Shown here: piece by piece, positions 1-14,645 of the stretch
Layout: each line of letters begins with the position of its first letter
Position numbering within the stretch: the first letter of the stretch is position 1
NCBI GenBank assembly: GCA_029931535.1
Contig: JAQPZY010001554.1
Span: forward strand, 2,170,001-2,234,000
Length of the DNA: 64,000 nt
Direction of reading: 5' to 3'
DNA from: Margaritifera margaritifera
Lineage: Eukaryota; Mollusca; Bivalvia; Unionida; Margaritiferidae
The notes under the pieces: model-generated
What the model saw: the letters and a program-made list of their open reading frames with translations, nothing else
Databases searched by the model: none
What the model was told of the DNA's origin: nothing
Program-made: the position numbers and the translations under genes

Positions 1-60
1 GGAGGTGACACCGATACAGCGGCGATAAAACTTTTATCGTCACTGTGGTTGTATCAATTG
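1..60. repeat. Short hairpin-like repeat (ggcgata / tatcgcc type)
   Basis: A ggcgataaaa / ttttatcg inverted pair lies inside flanking gataca / tgtatc. A related hairpin (gtggcgat ... atcgccac) occurs at 47930-47975. This may be the end of a small foldback element; the window edge cuts the context. Confidence 0.3.
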
Positions 61-168
61 TTTTCACACAGATACATTTACATATCTCAGTTCTGAAATA
101 TATAATACAAAAATTCAATGTGCATATTCTAATGATGAGATCGAGAAATAATAAAATAGAGAACTTAC

Positions 169-358
169 CTTGCTTGATTATTTCTATTAATCTTTCCTGC
201 TGTCTCAGTCTTTTGATCTGTTGAGTATACGTAGCTTTCATCTTTACAAATTCAGGAAAGAAATTTAATAGAGAAGAAATCTCAGAGGCGCCATCTTCAC
301 CGCAGACGACAGCAAAGTTGATCGGCAGAAGGACAATGATAACAAGGAGGAAATTCAT
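169..358 (-). CDS. First coding exon of a secreted protein (partial gene)
   Basis: The ATG at 358 opens a frame of 63 codons plus one base that ends at a strong donor, CAAG|GTAAGT, so the intron is phase 1 and the gene continues off the left edge. The first 20 or so residues (MNFLLVIIVLLPINFAVVCG) form a clear signal peptide with a cysteine near the cleavage point. After it comes EDGASEISSLLNFFPEF, then a basic and glutamine-rich helical stretch with heptad character (TQQIKRLRQQERLIEIIKQ). A signal peptide plus short coiled coil is how many mollusc C1q-domain or fibrinogen-related proteins begin, but no such domain is visible here, so the family is not assigned. The start is supported by a TATA box at the right distance and by the absence of another upstream in-frame start. 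Confidence 0.7.
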
Positions 359-424
359 GGTTGGTATTTAGACTAATATCTAGCAATAGTAAAGGAGAGA
401 ATGATATTGAAACCGTCAGGTTCC

Positions 425-432
425 TCTTAAAT
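425..432 (-). promoter_or_regulatory. TATA box of the secreted-protein gene
   Basis: On the minus strand the sequence reads TATTTAAGAGG about 70 bases before the ATG at 358. This leaves room for a start site near 395-400 and a short leader. Confidence 0.5.
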
Positions 433-1315
433 AGTCGACTTTTCCAATCTTATCAATCGTCCTCGGTTAGCATCGACACATGCCGTTAGCTACGACCAAT
501 TAGAACGCGTAAAGTTGATGCGCCATAATAATACTTATCCAAGGGATTATGTTTATGACGTAGGATACATACAGACTGAACTTGAAGTGGGATAGCTCAG
601 ATTTCTGTCAACCTATCGAGTTATTTTTTGTCTTGAGATTGCTAAAGGTCTACAAGTTATGGGACTTTACAATTCTAGTCCCAAGTAAGATTTCATATTT
701 TTCTTCAGTGGATTAGGAACCAAAATATTGCGCAAATGATGGCGGGCAGTGCTGTACTAATAAGCAACCAGCTGATGATGTATATGCGTATCGCTGACGA
801 TCCAGCAATCACGGTAGCTCGATGGCGTGAGAGACATATCACGACAATTACTATTGACAAAACGTTAACACCTTTGCTATGGGCGGGGACTATATACATA
901 CAAGAATCATCCCCTTTAAAACTGATTTTAATGAGAAATTAAATGATTTCAATTATTACATAATATTATATGCAATACTGGAAATATGCAAACGTTTTAA
1001 AATAAAATTTTAAAATAAACAATTGACGAAACAGACAGAGAAAAAGTACAATGGGTTCCAAGCACAAGTTCTCGTCCCTGTAAATCATAGCCAAAGGAGT
1101 TGAATGAAATATATTTTTTGTATTATATTTACATAATAAATTGTATATGCTTCATTTCCAATCGAATTTCCCGACGCTTTGATTTAACAAATTGTATGCT
1201 TATACCAATACGTTAATATTATTAATATCCAACAACTTTTGTTTTGAACATAAAAATTATCAAACAAGCAACCTTGTGTTCCTTAAATTACTTTGCGCAT
1301 ATATATGTATTTAAT

Positions 1316-1500
1316 GCCGCAGTAGCTCAGTTGGTAGAACGTTATACAGAAATCCAAGGGTCGCGGGTTCAATATTTCACTCACCCCCAGGCCAGCAGGT
1401 GGCGGCTGCCTCTGTGTGTCTTTTGTCTTTTGGAAAGGCACTTAGCTCTCATTTCCTCGGCATGATATAGTCAATTATGTGCCGAAAGTACTGTTACAGT
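1316..1500 (+). mobile_element. tRNA-derived SINE
   Basis: The head is tRNA-like: an intact A box, TAGCTCAGTTGG, at 1323-1334, and a decayed B box, GGTTCAATAT, at 1366-1375. It continues not into an acceptor stem but into a body (ccaggccagcaggtggcggc, then a ctctcatttcctcggcatg part) typical of SINE layout. An authentic tRNA is unlikely because the anticodon arm does not fold cleanly and the B box is damaged. The 3' end is uncertain. Confidence 0.6.
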
Positions 1501-2260
1501 CAACCAACCAATGTGGGTGACAGAAATCCTTTGAACGAGTACGTCGTGCTCAATGAAGAAAAAATTCATTTTGTCTTATCAGCAAAGCTTCTTCGTCTGC
1601 ATTCAATGCAAGCTTGAAGAACCTATATTTTCAGATATTACTGGCGGGAGGGGGTGGCTGTGGGTGGTTATACGCCTTTTATATAAAGAATCAGACTAAA
1701 AATTGTAATAATGTCGCACAATGAGATGATAGTTTCTCGGTAACGACTTATTTACTATAAATTCTATGATTCCGATTTTCTGAAGGATTTTATGAGTTAG
1801 GAGAAAAAGCTCTTCAAAATTATTATTAATATGATTTTTATTTTTAGTAGTAATAGTTAAAATATATATTATTATTATTATTTGCAGAAACATAATAAAA
1901 CACATGGATGAAATTATGTAGTTGTTGAAATGATTTTTGAAACACTAAATGAGCCTAAATGTTTACTTTCTTATAAGAATTTTTTTTTTCCTTGTGTATT
2001 AAAACATATCTCAGATTATGGAAAATATACTCATAGAGGTAGCAAACAATCTCCGTGTCCAGACTACCAAGATAATTTTCCTACTTATTATATAGGACAA
2101 TTACGCAATAATTCTAGTCCCAACTATTATCGTCATGCGGTGAGGCGTAGGTAAAAAAATACAATATTTATGAATTGTGACATGGTATAAATGGAACTTT
2201 AATTATAAAGGAAAACAAAATGTATATGTAGATGTGAAGATCTCTACTCAAAATATATTA

Positions 2261-2416
2261 GAACACTGAAAGTTTTTATCCAATATGTGTAGAGCACGCT
2301 ACTAGGCACGTGGAACACTGTAAGTTTTTATCCAATATGTGTAGAGCACGCTACTAGCCACGTGGAACACTGTAAGTTTTTATCCAATATGTGTAGAGCA
2401 CGCTACTAGCCACGTG
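2261..2416. repeat. 52-bp tandem repeat, 3 copies
   Basis: Three near-identical 52-bp units start with gaacactg and end with gcacgtg or ccacgtg. Confidence 0.9.
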
Positions 2417-2796
2417 GAGTGTATAGCCGTACATGTAAACAGTACTTGCTGACTCGGACATTCGTCTCTGTCAACTTCAGGCATGTGCAGCTTCCTCCAG
2501 GCGCGGGCCGGATAAGCGATTTTTAAAGTCATACCCTATGATGTAAATAAGCGGATTGAACCAGGTCTTGGGCCGTAGGTTGCACGTGCCTGGTCTAGTT
2601 CATGCAACTGCGTCAGACTTAGGATCTGAAAACGACACGAATTGTCCTCAGAACCCGTATTTCGAATTCTTTTGTGTCCAGATGTACTCGAGAACGGCAC
2701 CCACTTTAAATCTTTCTTTCATCTATGGATTTATTTTGAAAAATGCGGTATTTAGATTATGTTACATGGTAGGCACATCATAGATAAAATAAAGTT

Positions 2797-3440
2797 ACTA
2801 AAGATACATGAAAGTATTTTGTTTAGTTGTGTCTAAAGCAAGTCTTTGTAATTTTAAAGTGAAATTGAAATATATTTTGCTGCAATACAGACTCTAACAT
2901 TGTTTTCCACTTTTTAAATTTTGTGAAAATATAAGACCCCACCCATCCTCTTATTTTATTTTCAAGCTGTAAACACACCGGCTATATTTAACTATTCTGT
3001 AATGTGTGTCTTAAACGTCAAAAAGTAACACCCACAAGCGTTAGAATTTTGTAAAAAGTAAGATGAATGGTTTTTGAAAAAGTCAGTTTTATGTTTCTTC
3101 TAATATATTATAACAAAAGCAATCTTTAATGATTAAACGATCCGACTTCATAGATACCACCTAACTATAGTATAAATAGTTGTAATAACTTTCACTCTTT
3201 TAAGAAAATTATAAATGTCAATTGTTATTATGTCCAACAAGAAAGTACACAAAGCGAAAATAAATAGAGAAACACATACATGCATACAGCGAGACACAAA
3301 AAGAAGTAAAATAATAGGTCTGTATCTTTGTTATTTCGCATGTCGATATATCAGTGTAGCCATAATGCAAATTCGTGTTCAACAAGCGATATTTGATCAA
3401 GTAATTTATATTTGAAAATAGAAACATTCTGGCTTGATTA
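2797..3440 (+). repeat. Diverged direct duplication, copy 1
   Basis: This block matches 3964-4500 in the same direction. Shared landmarks are gaaagtattttgtttagtt, the cacaccggctat segment, ctttcactcttttaagaaaa, and the aaataaatagagaaacacac region. Indels and point differences show an old duplication. The short ORFs in it have no protein signature. Confidence 0.8.
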
Positions 3441-3963
3441 TATATGCGGTTGTCGGTCACATGTGTTGTTAAGTAATTATTATTTAATATTTATTAGGGG
3501 TCAAACCTTTAGAACTCTCAATAAACTGTTAAACATTCTACAAGTGGAAGTAGCTTTTTTATGTATTACAGAAGCCGTTAACAACAGCTTCCAGTGGGTT
3601 TTGTATGCAAATTAAATCGTTACTTAAAATACCTTTCCCTACCCAAACATGAAAGTATTAGCGTCAAGGTAAGCATTATATTGATTAAAAAAGCAACCAA
3701 AACACGAAAGTAAAGTGCAACGTCACATTTTATCTCAGTCTAAGTAAGTCCAAGAGCGGGCGTGGCAGCTTGGAAATAGTCACGTGAATCTATCGAGGCG
3801 TAGTTATTTACTGCTTGCAAAAGGGTCAATTAAAAATTACTCTCTCTCTCTCTAAAGTGATATCAAACACTTTTTCCTTTCTGAATTTATATCTATGTGT
3901 ATATCTTCTAAATGACGCATAAAGTACATACTAAAATTATTTAGTTGAAATTTGATCAACACA

Positions 3964-4500
3964 TTTTAAAGATACCTGAAAGTATTTTGTTTAGTTCTGT
4001 CTAAAGCAAGCCTTTCTAATTTAAAAGTGAAATTAAAATATAGTTTTCTGAAACACAGACTCTAACAAATTTGTAACCACGTTTTCAATTTTGTGAAAAT
4101 GTAAGACCTCCACCCATCCCATTATTTTATTGTCAAGCTGTAAGCACACCGGCTATGCTGAAGTATTCAGTAATGTGTGTCTTAGGCAAGCTTGAATGAT
4201 TAAACCATCTGAATTCATGGGTACGGCCTAACTAGAGTGTAAATATCTGTAATGACTTTCACTCTTTTAAGAAAATTATAAATATAGACTGTTATCAAGT
4301 TGAGTAAGAAGGTGCACAAAGCAAAAATAAATACAGAAACACACGCACACACACACAAAGACACAAGAAGGAGTAAAATTCTATTTTTGTTCTTTTGTTA
4401 TTTTTCTGGTCGACATATCAGTGGAAGCACACTGCAAATTCGTGATGAATAAGCGATGTTTGATAAGATGTTTTTAACTTGGAAATAGACACAATCTGAT
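3964..4500 (+). repeat. Diverged direct duplication, copy 2
   Basis: Second copy of the 2797-3440 block. It lacks a stretch present in copy 1 between the caccggctat and tgattaaa landmarks and carries a short CA run near 4342. I see no gene in it. Confidence 0.8.
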
Positions 4501-5429
4501 TATATTCTAAATAGGAGATAAAATAATGGAACATTGAAAGCTGTTTCAATAGAAATGTTTTGAAATGTATTAGGACTCCATGATAACACTGTCTGAAATG
4601 AATGCAATTTGCAGTTTTATAATACAAGTCCTTGTAAGTCTCGCTCATGCAGAACACTCGTCCATCTTTCTTTCCCTTTGTGTGGGAAATGTTTCCCACC
4701 AGAATTCTCGGCATTTTCTGGTAATTTTACGTAATCCGCAACTCCAAATATATACATGCCAGATATTTATCGCGTAAAGAGGCTTTGTTTATTTAAATGA
4801 TTCAATTTTTCGATTTTTATTGTTACCGTTAATGCAAGGGTCCCAACTTATTGGCACAGACGTAATTAAACCCCTTTTACGGCGAATCTCAAGTAAATCT
4901 GATTATACCTTTATTGTTCAAAACGCCACCAGGGCTAATCCAAACAAATTCATCTGGCCACTTTCTTAGAATAGAAAAGGATAGTGTATTAGAGCTTTAA
5001 ACATACTTTATGTCTATAGCCTAAATGTCAATAGTGATTGCAATATGTGCTGATACAATAAATCTATTTACAATGTAATGATGAATACAGAAAGAATAAT
5101 TAAGAAGCAAACAAAGACAGAAGTGATCACAATATTATGCAATCTCTTAATTTCATTGAACAATAAATGTATTTTGTCAGTTTATTTTTTTCCTTTTGAC
5201 AGAAAACGTGAGAGACTGAAAGTTGCGGAACGTAGAACAAATGTAAAAGAACTTAGGTAAATATTTTCTTCCAATTTTTCTTTAAAGTAAATGTTGCATA
5301 GTGAGCAGATAGATTCATTGTGTCTTATAAGCCATGCGGAAAGTTCCATCATAAGAACGCGTCGCAACCTAGCTTGACACCCATTGCTCATTCGATGTTG
5401 CGACCAGCCAGCAAAATATAAAACTTCAG

Positions 5430-6370
5430 CTTCTGGTGATCTTCATGTAAGTAGATCTTTTTCTTCTTTTTGTTCAAGAGGGTAAATTTATGCTTTTTCA
5501 TAGGGAGTAAAAGTTCATTTAATGTAAATAATATTCCTCTTTTCCTGCATTTAATTAGGAGTACATGTATTTGCTATACCCTTCATGACGGTTGAATTTG
5601 CAGTTTACATTAAGAAGTCAACTGATAGCATCAATGATAAATTCTTTTCCCCAATTACGTTACATAATTTGCTTGCAACATAACTCTGTGCATAATATTT
5701 TTATTATTATTAGCTTAATAATGTTATTGATTAAGATTCTGGTGTAAATTGTAAATTTTTACAAACCAAGGTTTTATTTCACTATACATGCTTTATAGAA
5801 ACACTCCTGTTTTTAATTATTTTTTGTGTCTTATGCTGCAAATCCATTTTATACCGACACGTCTTTTCTTATAATTAGGAAATTAGCTCAAAATTCAATG
5901 TTAGATATTTAATATGGGTACAAGAACGCTTTATTTATATATTTGAATATTTTATTAACACCTTTTGCTCACTGAATATTGCGAAAATCCAATAAAAGTT
6001 AGACTTCAGTTTATGGTGATTTTTGCAGCAATTCTTCAACCAAGTTACAATCAACAAGCATAAAAACCAGATTCTTTTTCAGGAGCATAACAAAGGAATA
6101 AAATAGTGTAAGAAGCTTAGGGTATGTGCTATATCCATTTACGTCTACGATTAGAGGTTTGATAGATTCCAGTGATTATTTGTTTGATTATGGGGAATTG
6201 GTGTCGGAAAGATAATTCTCGAACCGAATAATTAGCTAATTGGTAGCTACAAGTGTTATACTGAATCCTATTCACAGAATTGTATGGTAGTGTGGATTAG
6301 TTTGGTAAATTGTCCCAATAATATGAGAAATTCTTGGGATATTCTCACCTATAAGTGTTTAGTAATTAGA
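5430..6370 (+). repeat. About 1-kb dispersed repeat, plus copy
   Basis: This is collinear with the reverse complement of 58740-59812. Matching stretches include tttttcttctttttgttca, cctgcatttaattaggag, cttcatgacggttgaatttg, gtttacattaagaagtcaac, cttagggtatgtgctat and aattagctaatt. No ORF is conserved between the copies, so it is probably a noncoding element. An internal piece (gttgcgacc ... cttctggtgat, 5394-5436) repeats near 5970-6025. Confidence 0.8.
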
Positions 6371-6979
6371 GACTGGAATAGTTATGTGTATTAGGTGTTT
6401 GGGTCCTGTTTCTTGGTGCATTGCATGAAATCCCAATCTACAGCTTAGAACTGTATACTGATAAATGATACCAAATATGAAGAAAGGAAAAACATACATG
6501 GGTGAAATTGGTCTGCTAAATGTGTAGTCATTAGTTTGATTAGAGGAATATTATATGTGGGATTAGTGTATTTGATTGAGCTATTCAGTGACAACGACTG
6601 TTGTCTTGAGATCCTTCGAAATATTAAACTCGCGCAGTATATTCGACATCGCTTTTTGCGCTCTTTATTGGTTTAAACCATATTTCTATCAAAGATTTCA
6701 AGGTATAGAAGGTACATATTATTAACATTGGATTTGGAAACAAGAGATTATCGCACTTATTTTATGCCATCTTCAAACAAAAAGATCCTACATTCACAAA
6801 TTGGTACATTAGGGATTCAGTATAGAAGTCACATTTATTTGGAGCAGGTTAATGCAAATGAATATAATGCACATGTAACATTGACATGTCATACAGTTAC
6901 AAATAGTATGAATGTACAAACACATATAATGGTATCCATTCAAAAATGGTAGATATAGAAAAATAACATGATATCGAAG

Positions 6980-7200
<221 letters not shown>

Positions 7201-7444
7201 TGCACACATCACTAAAAAATGATGCTACAAAGTTGGTGGTATAGGCATTCGTGCGTAGCAGACACATCCGTATGTCCACCCAGTAATTAATTCTCATCTA
7301 AGTACATCTGTATTCCTACTACAGAAATCAAGGTATATAGAAGTTATTATAGAGAATTACAAATATACACCAAACGGAGTGGAAAGTGCTATACCTGGAT
7401 TATAAAGGAGACTGCTTGATGACATTAACAGATTTTTTAAATAC

Positions 7445-7558
7445 AAATAAATAATACTATCATGCAGGTTAGAGAATTTAATTCGTACTCTACGGAGATT
7501 CGAACCCTGATCCGCGGGTTACGGCACCCATCGCCTTGCCTTGCCTGTAAGCACCAAC

Positions 7559-7560
<2 letters not shown>
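7445..7560 (-). mobile_element. tRNA-derived SINE, copy 2 (head truncated)
   Basis: This matches copy 1 from the tail (ctatcatgcaggttagagaa) through the B box and variable region, then stops where (AT)n begins at 7561, so the A-box part is missing. The sequence ccttgcc is duplicated relative to copy 1. Confidence 0.7.

Positions 7561-7641
<81 letters not shown>
7559..7641. repeat. (AT)n microsatellite
   Basis: About 80 bp of AT dinucleotides replacing the 5' part of SINE copy 2. Confidence 0.97.
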
Positions 7642-7644
<3 letters not shown>

Positions 7645-8094
7645 GATACTAAGACAGTACTTTACGAATGTATCGGTATTGAACCATTTTTACCTAACTT
7701 TCGTAATTGTGATAGTACATGACAGATAAACCGGGATTGAAGATATCGACTTAAATACTCTATGAATTCAAATCAAAATATTTTGAGTAGTTATATTACT
7801 TAGTTCTAAACAGATAGAAGATCTAATGCTAACAGTACTGCTTTGAGTAGTCAGGAAGACCAATATTACTGAACGGTAACTCGTTTGGTCGGAATCAGAA
7901 AATCATACACTGGAAATCATTCAACGTTTATTTCTTAAAATACCAACTCTGTTTATCACATAGTATTTAAGATGTACTTTGATTAATACTTAGAAAATAA
8001 GACTTGTTTGGCATTTTTTGTATTATTATGATTATTACTATTGCAATAAGACAAAAGTGACTCCTATAATATAAACATAAATTAATCTATAAAA

Positions 8095-8133
<39 letters not shown>

Positions 8134-8319
8134 AATTAAAATCCTGGTTTCAAAATCTGAATTAATTGCAAAGTTTTAAATGATGATAGAAAAGTATTAA
8201 CCATTATTTTGAAATATATATTTCTTTAATTCTTCTTTAATTTTTTTTAACCTTTTATTGAATCACCCGAATAGTTTAAATATTCTTAAATTCCACTTTT
8301 GATTGCCATTTCTGTCTTC

Positions 8320-8377
<58 letters not shown>

Positions 8378-9166
8378 TTGTTGTTGTTGTTTAAATTACT
8401 TAGTTTTAAAATGTTAGCCAAATCGCTGACGTTGCAGAAACGACCGAAATATGAAACAAACAAATTTCTGAGCAAAGATACATTTATTCAGACTTTATTA
8501 TTGTAGATTGTGTGGTATGTAAAACAAAATTAATAAAAATCCAGACTGTACTTATACGATGGTTTGGTCTCCATCATGTTGGAATTGTAGCCGTTGTAGC
8601 GGTGGATATCTTACATGTTGTATCCAGTATGTATGGATTATTGAATTTGTACTGAAAAATATTCGCTTTTACGAACTGTTTTCGCGGTGGCTGACCTTGC
8701 ATTCCCTGTAAAGTTTCCATGGCGACGAAAATACTACTAGTAGTTGTGGTTTTGAAGTGCCAACATTTTTGTAAGCAATCGTGTCTTAGTATTATGTGAA
8801 TCTGTTTTTTGCTTTCTAGCAGGATTTATGTGGTTTTTACTAAAATATAAAAATGTTTTTTCTCTGTCCTTTCAAGCGGCACTTCATTAGATTATTCCTA
8901 ATATTCTTGTCACATGGTTAATAAACGCTGCCCTTTGTATTATCCGTATATGTCGCTATAATTATAAAATATTGCTAATTGTATTATTCTGCCATCAGTG
9001 TCTCTGGACGCCATGTATTCTTTCAACAAAAGTGGTCCTACGTAACATGTTCATCAATGGTACGTGCAGATTGTTCGGCTTCAAAAATGACCTTTTCAAC
9101 GTTCAAAAAGGGAAAATATTGAATAGTAACAATAATCCCAAATGAATGTCAATTGGTTCAAAGTAT

Positions 9167-9170
<4 letters not shown>
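7642..9170. other. Noncoding stretch with two trinucleotide runs
   Basis: No convincing gene. It holds (TTA)n at about 8096-8131 and (ATA)n followed by a short TTG run at about 8321-8391. The ORFs over these runs are low-complexity artefacts. Confidence 0.6.
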
Positions 9171-9230
<60 letters not shown>

Positions 9231-9250
9231 CATACATACATACATACATT
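9171..9250. repeat. (AT)n then (CATA)n microsatellite
   Basis: The AT run passes into CATA units and directly borders the left end of the LTR element. The right LTR is bordered by another AT run, so the element sits inside an AT-repeat target. Confidence 0.95.
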
Positions 9251-9251
9251 C

Positions 9252-9401
9252 TTACGACTCTATGGTCTAAGAAAAATGTAACAGAAAGAAAGTGAAACCA
9301 ACAAATCAAGTAAAAATCAACAAGCAATTTATTTCTAGGCAATTAAAATGAAAATTCAAAAAGACACTTACAGTAATGTGAATTAAAATCCAAATAATCC
9401 A
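9252..9401 (-). repeat. Truncated 3' LTR of the retrotransposon
   Basis: The first 150 or so bases (plus-strand view, from ttacgactctatgg) match 11346-11493. Homology stops at caaataatcca in both, where this copy enters protease coding sequence. Confidence 0.85.
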
Positions 9402-9981
9402 AGTGACCTCATCAAAAGACTGACCAATACATGTGTCAACTAAAGGAATAATATCCTGATCAACATCACTCTCAAGAGCTCTTTTTGCCATAGCTCTAGT
9501 AACTGCACAAGCAAGGTACAAATCAGGGATTTCAATTTCGACAGGATCAACTTTCTGATCCAAACAAGTTTTGTCAGTTACAAGTGGATTAACCACAACC
9601 TTATCTCCAGCTAGGTCATTGCCTAGTAATAAATGAACACCCTCTATGGGTAAATAAGAACACTTTCACTAGAAGAAGACTCCTCAAAGGCAAAGTACCT
9701 GATAATAAAAGACTCTGAAAAGCTCCTGTGTCCCTTAATATTTTAATTGGGATAGACTTGCCAGAATCACCAATAAGTGATATAGAACCTTCTGACATGA
9801 ATGGTTCATAAGTTACCAAAATAGAATCAGACTGGGGTTTGTTTGACCCAACAAATGTATTGCTTTCAATACAAGACAGTGACCTTGACATCTTTGAAAT
9901 AAGAGCATTCGGAAAAGCTCTGTCTTTACTCTGTTGCTTATTTTTCAACTTGAAGCAATCAAAAACGACGTGCCCTTTCAT
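9402..9981 (-). pseudogene. Retrotransposon protease (retropepsin) region, broken
   Basis: After the zinc-knuckle remnant the frame runs through a linker to IKILRDTGAFQSLL, whose DTGA is the aspartic-protease active-site motif of retropepsins, with a hydrophobic strand before it as usual. A frame change near 9610 leads to a second piece with GNDLAG and VTRAMAKRA, both standard C-terminal features of this protease-to-RT linker in gypsy elements. The frame then ends in LTR sequence, so RT was removed by deletion. Non-functional as it stands. Confidence 0.8.
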
Positions 9982-10797
9982 TTTTCAATAAGTGCACTTA
10001 GGAAGAGATATGGATTTCTGATCAGTCTTATCAGATGTTTGGTTCCTAACAGTTGTGCTGATGTGAAATTTGGAAGTACTCGTACGAGACTGAAATGGTC
10101 TTTTACCAGAAAACTGCTGAGAGGAAGACTTATTGCCAAATGAAATGTTGTGAGTCAAGGAATAATCATCAGCCATACGAGCAGCATTTTCTAAAGTTTC
10201 CACATTCTGCTCGTCAAGATAGGTCTTAACATCACTATGGATGCACCTCTTGAACTCTTCAATTAATACGAGCTGTCTGAGGTTATCATAATATTGATCA
10301 ACCTTCTTGGCTGAGCACCACCTATCAAATTGTCGTTCTTTTTCCCATGCAAATTCGCCATATGTTTGTCCAGTTTCTTTTCTACAATTCCTAAACCTTT
10401 GTCGATATGCCTCTGGTACCAACTCATAAGCTTTCAAGATGTACTCCTTAACCACATCATAATTAGTGCTTTGTTGTACTGACAGTGAAGTGTAGACTTC
10501 ACGAGCTTTGCCAATAAGTACACTTTGTAATAACAAAGTCCAATGCTCTCTGGGCCATTTCAAGTTTTCAGCAATTTTCTCAAAGTGAAGAAAGTATTTA
10601 TCTACTTCTTTTTCCTGAAAAGGGGGTACTAACCTAATATATCTAGTAACATCAAAACCTGAACTTGTGTTTAAAAAGGGGGGGGGGTGCTCTGTTTGCC
10701 AGTTCTAATTCTCTTAATTTAAATTGCAGTTCCCTTTCTTCTCTCTGCATCTGCATTTGTATCTGCCTCTCCACTTTCTCTCTCTCTCTGAATCTGC

Positions 10798-10890
<93 letters not shown>

Positions 10891-11178
10891 CTGAAGCTTT
10901 GCTAATTCTGAATCCATCTGGTTCTTTAACTCTAATTCCCTTAATTTCCTGTCAGAACCAGATACAGGCTTTCTCTTCAAACTTAAAGCACTACTATCTA
11001 AAATTCCCTTTCCTACTAAATATTGAATTAAAATAATCTTTATCTCCTGTTTTGTCAATGATGCTTTCGCCTCAGACAGACTGTATTTTCTGGCAAGTTC
11101 GAGCAACTCATCCTTTCTCATACACTCTAACCCCTTCTGAGTAGGATTTGAAATGAAATTCTGGACATTACATGCCAT
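9982..11178 (-). pseudogene. Retrotransposon gag, broken
   Basis: The start at 11178 (MACNVQNFI...) opens about 100 codons with a SAP-like helical N-terminus (KDELLELARKYSL). A (TC)n microsatellite at 10800-10885 then expands an Arg-Glu stretch, and the frame is lost near 10714. Coding resumes at about 10660 with FDVTRYIRLVPPFQEKE and the capsid core (HWTLLLQSVLIGKAREVY, YRQRFRNCRKETGQTYGEF, LRQLVLIEEFKRCI), which is SCAN-like. It ends at a CCHC zinc knuckle whose second cysteine position is a TGA stop: C-T-Y-stop, then K-M-K-G-H and the last C four residues on. So the knuckle is broken at a metal-binding residue. Confidence 0.85.
10800..10885. repeat. (TC)n microsatellite inside gag
   Basis: About 43 TC units inside the gag reading frame, read as Arg-Glu repeats on the minus strand. 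A poly-G run of 9-10 at 10677-10687 lies nearby and coincides with the frame loss. Confidence 0.95.
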
Positions 11179-11315
11179 TGTGAATGCTTGTTGGTTTCAC
11201 TAAAAAAAATTCCTCTAATTAAAATCTTTGCCAAAGACAACAAAAATTCCGAGACAAAACCGATATGAATTTCAAAGATAACTTTAATATCTCTAATATG
11301 CTTTAAAGAAATTCT

Positions 11316-11336
11316 ATCCCGGACGAGGAGCCACCA
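11316..11336 (-). other. Primer-binding site of the LTR element
   Basis: Five bases after the LTR edge the minus strand reads TGGTGGCTCCTCGTCCGGGA. It begins with TGG, as needed to pair with a tRNA CCA end. It resembles the tRNA-Pro site TGGGGGCTCGTCCGGGAT known from gammaretroviruses, with a three-base CTC insertion and a G-to-T change, so tRNA-Pro is the best guess for the primer. Confidence 0.65.
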
Positions 11337-11341
11337 ATTTC

Positions 11342-13330
<1,989 letters not shown>

Positions 13331-13332
13331 TT

Positions 13333-14454
13333 CTTTTTGATCAATTGCTCATTGTGTTTTAATACATCAAAATGAAATATTGGATACAATCTGCAGAAAT
13401 CAGCTATATTTATTGAACTTCCTGTGTTAGTATCCTAATATGTATTCATTGCTTCTTGTAACATCATATAAGCTCGGCGTACATTCAAACTGTCAGGATT
13501 AAAAACACACTGTAAGGCTCCTTCACGATATTGTTTCGAATTTATTCTCATGAATATTTGCCTTGAATTAGCTTTATCGAATATAATGTTGTTTTGTGCT
13601 TGATTACCAGTTCTATAATCTGTTTGAAAAAACTAAAAATAAATGTCTTTGAAGTTGCTCGGTGGCGTTTGTTGTGACTCTCCATGTTGGTGAGAGCTCG
13701 TTTGAATTATTTTGTTGCTGTTACTGAAGCATTTGCTCAAAGTATAATTTTTTGGGTATTCCCAGATACCAATCGTGAATCTACATCCTCTTGTATTTTT
13801 TATTTTTGACTCAAATATAGGCATCCACAAAGCATCTTTAAAAATATCATTATTGTTTTGAGAACGATCTAATCTTAGTGTATACTTAACTCCTCTTGTT
13901 CTTGTGTCTATATCTCTGCAACAACCAAAAACAGAGGCCAATAGCAAAAATATGCTCTTTTAATTACCGCTAGTTGTCAGATAATGTTTTTTTGAAAAGA
14001 CAGCATTGTACGAAGTGTTTCTTATGCCTGCATTTAAAGCTGCCCTAAACTTTGCTCCAGCGACTTCTGCGCCGTCGGCTATTGTTGCATCTGGAACTAA
14101 TTGCGTACCAGTCTTCAACTCGTTATTAACACTAGCACCACTACTGGTATCTTTCAACCCAAACATATTCGGTGGAGTTGAAGATCTATAATCATCTGAA
14201 AATGATACTAAATTCATCATCGTACTTGCTTGTAGCAAATATAACGATATACCTTATATAATCTGGTCTTGCAAAAGATATTGAGCAGAAGCAGACCTAA
14301 ATAATGACCAACCATTATTCACTAATGTAACCTGATCATTAAAATTTGTATTATCAAGTTTATCCATTTTACCTCTGACTTCAAGTATGGCTTTATGAGA
14401 CAAAATAAAAATACCCCTGTCTTTCGTATCTAAAATAATTTGATAGCTATCCAT
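13333..14454 (-). pseudogene. Capsid-type gene of a Maverick/Polinton-like element, broken
   Basis: Four pieces follow one another on the minus strand. 14454-14254 has SHKAILEVRGK and TLVNNGWSLFRSASAQ. 14238-13960 follows. 13947-13633 has FGCCRDID, GVKYTLRLDRS and a WMP motif. 13600-13333 has FFQTDYRTGNQAQN and LYPIFHFDVLKHN. The order and motif style fit a family of animal-genome proteins that I associate with double-jelly-roll capsids of Maverick-type elements; I infer the capsid role and cannot confirm it here. Stops and frameshifts separate the pieces. A polymerase B relic 7 kb away supports the element type. Confidence 0.55.
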
Positions 14455-14561
14455 GCTGATATCGCGAGGTATTTGCTCATTATCCTCAAAAAATATTAAT
14501 TGAATCAGTTATAGGGGTTTCAGAAAATAAATCCAAATATGGTGAAATAACTACTGTCATG

Positions 14562-14641
<80 letters not shown>
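14562..14641. repeat. (AT)n microsatellite
   Basis: About 80 bp of AT dinucleotides between two element genes. Confidence 0.97.

Positions 14642-14644
<3 letters not shown>

Positions 14645-14645
<1 letters not shown>

Noticed and set aside
1316..1390. Functional tRNA gene
   Set aside because: A box is intact but the B box and anticodon arm are not, and a SINE-type body follows.
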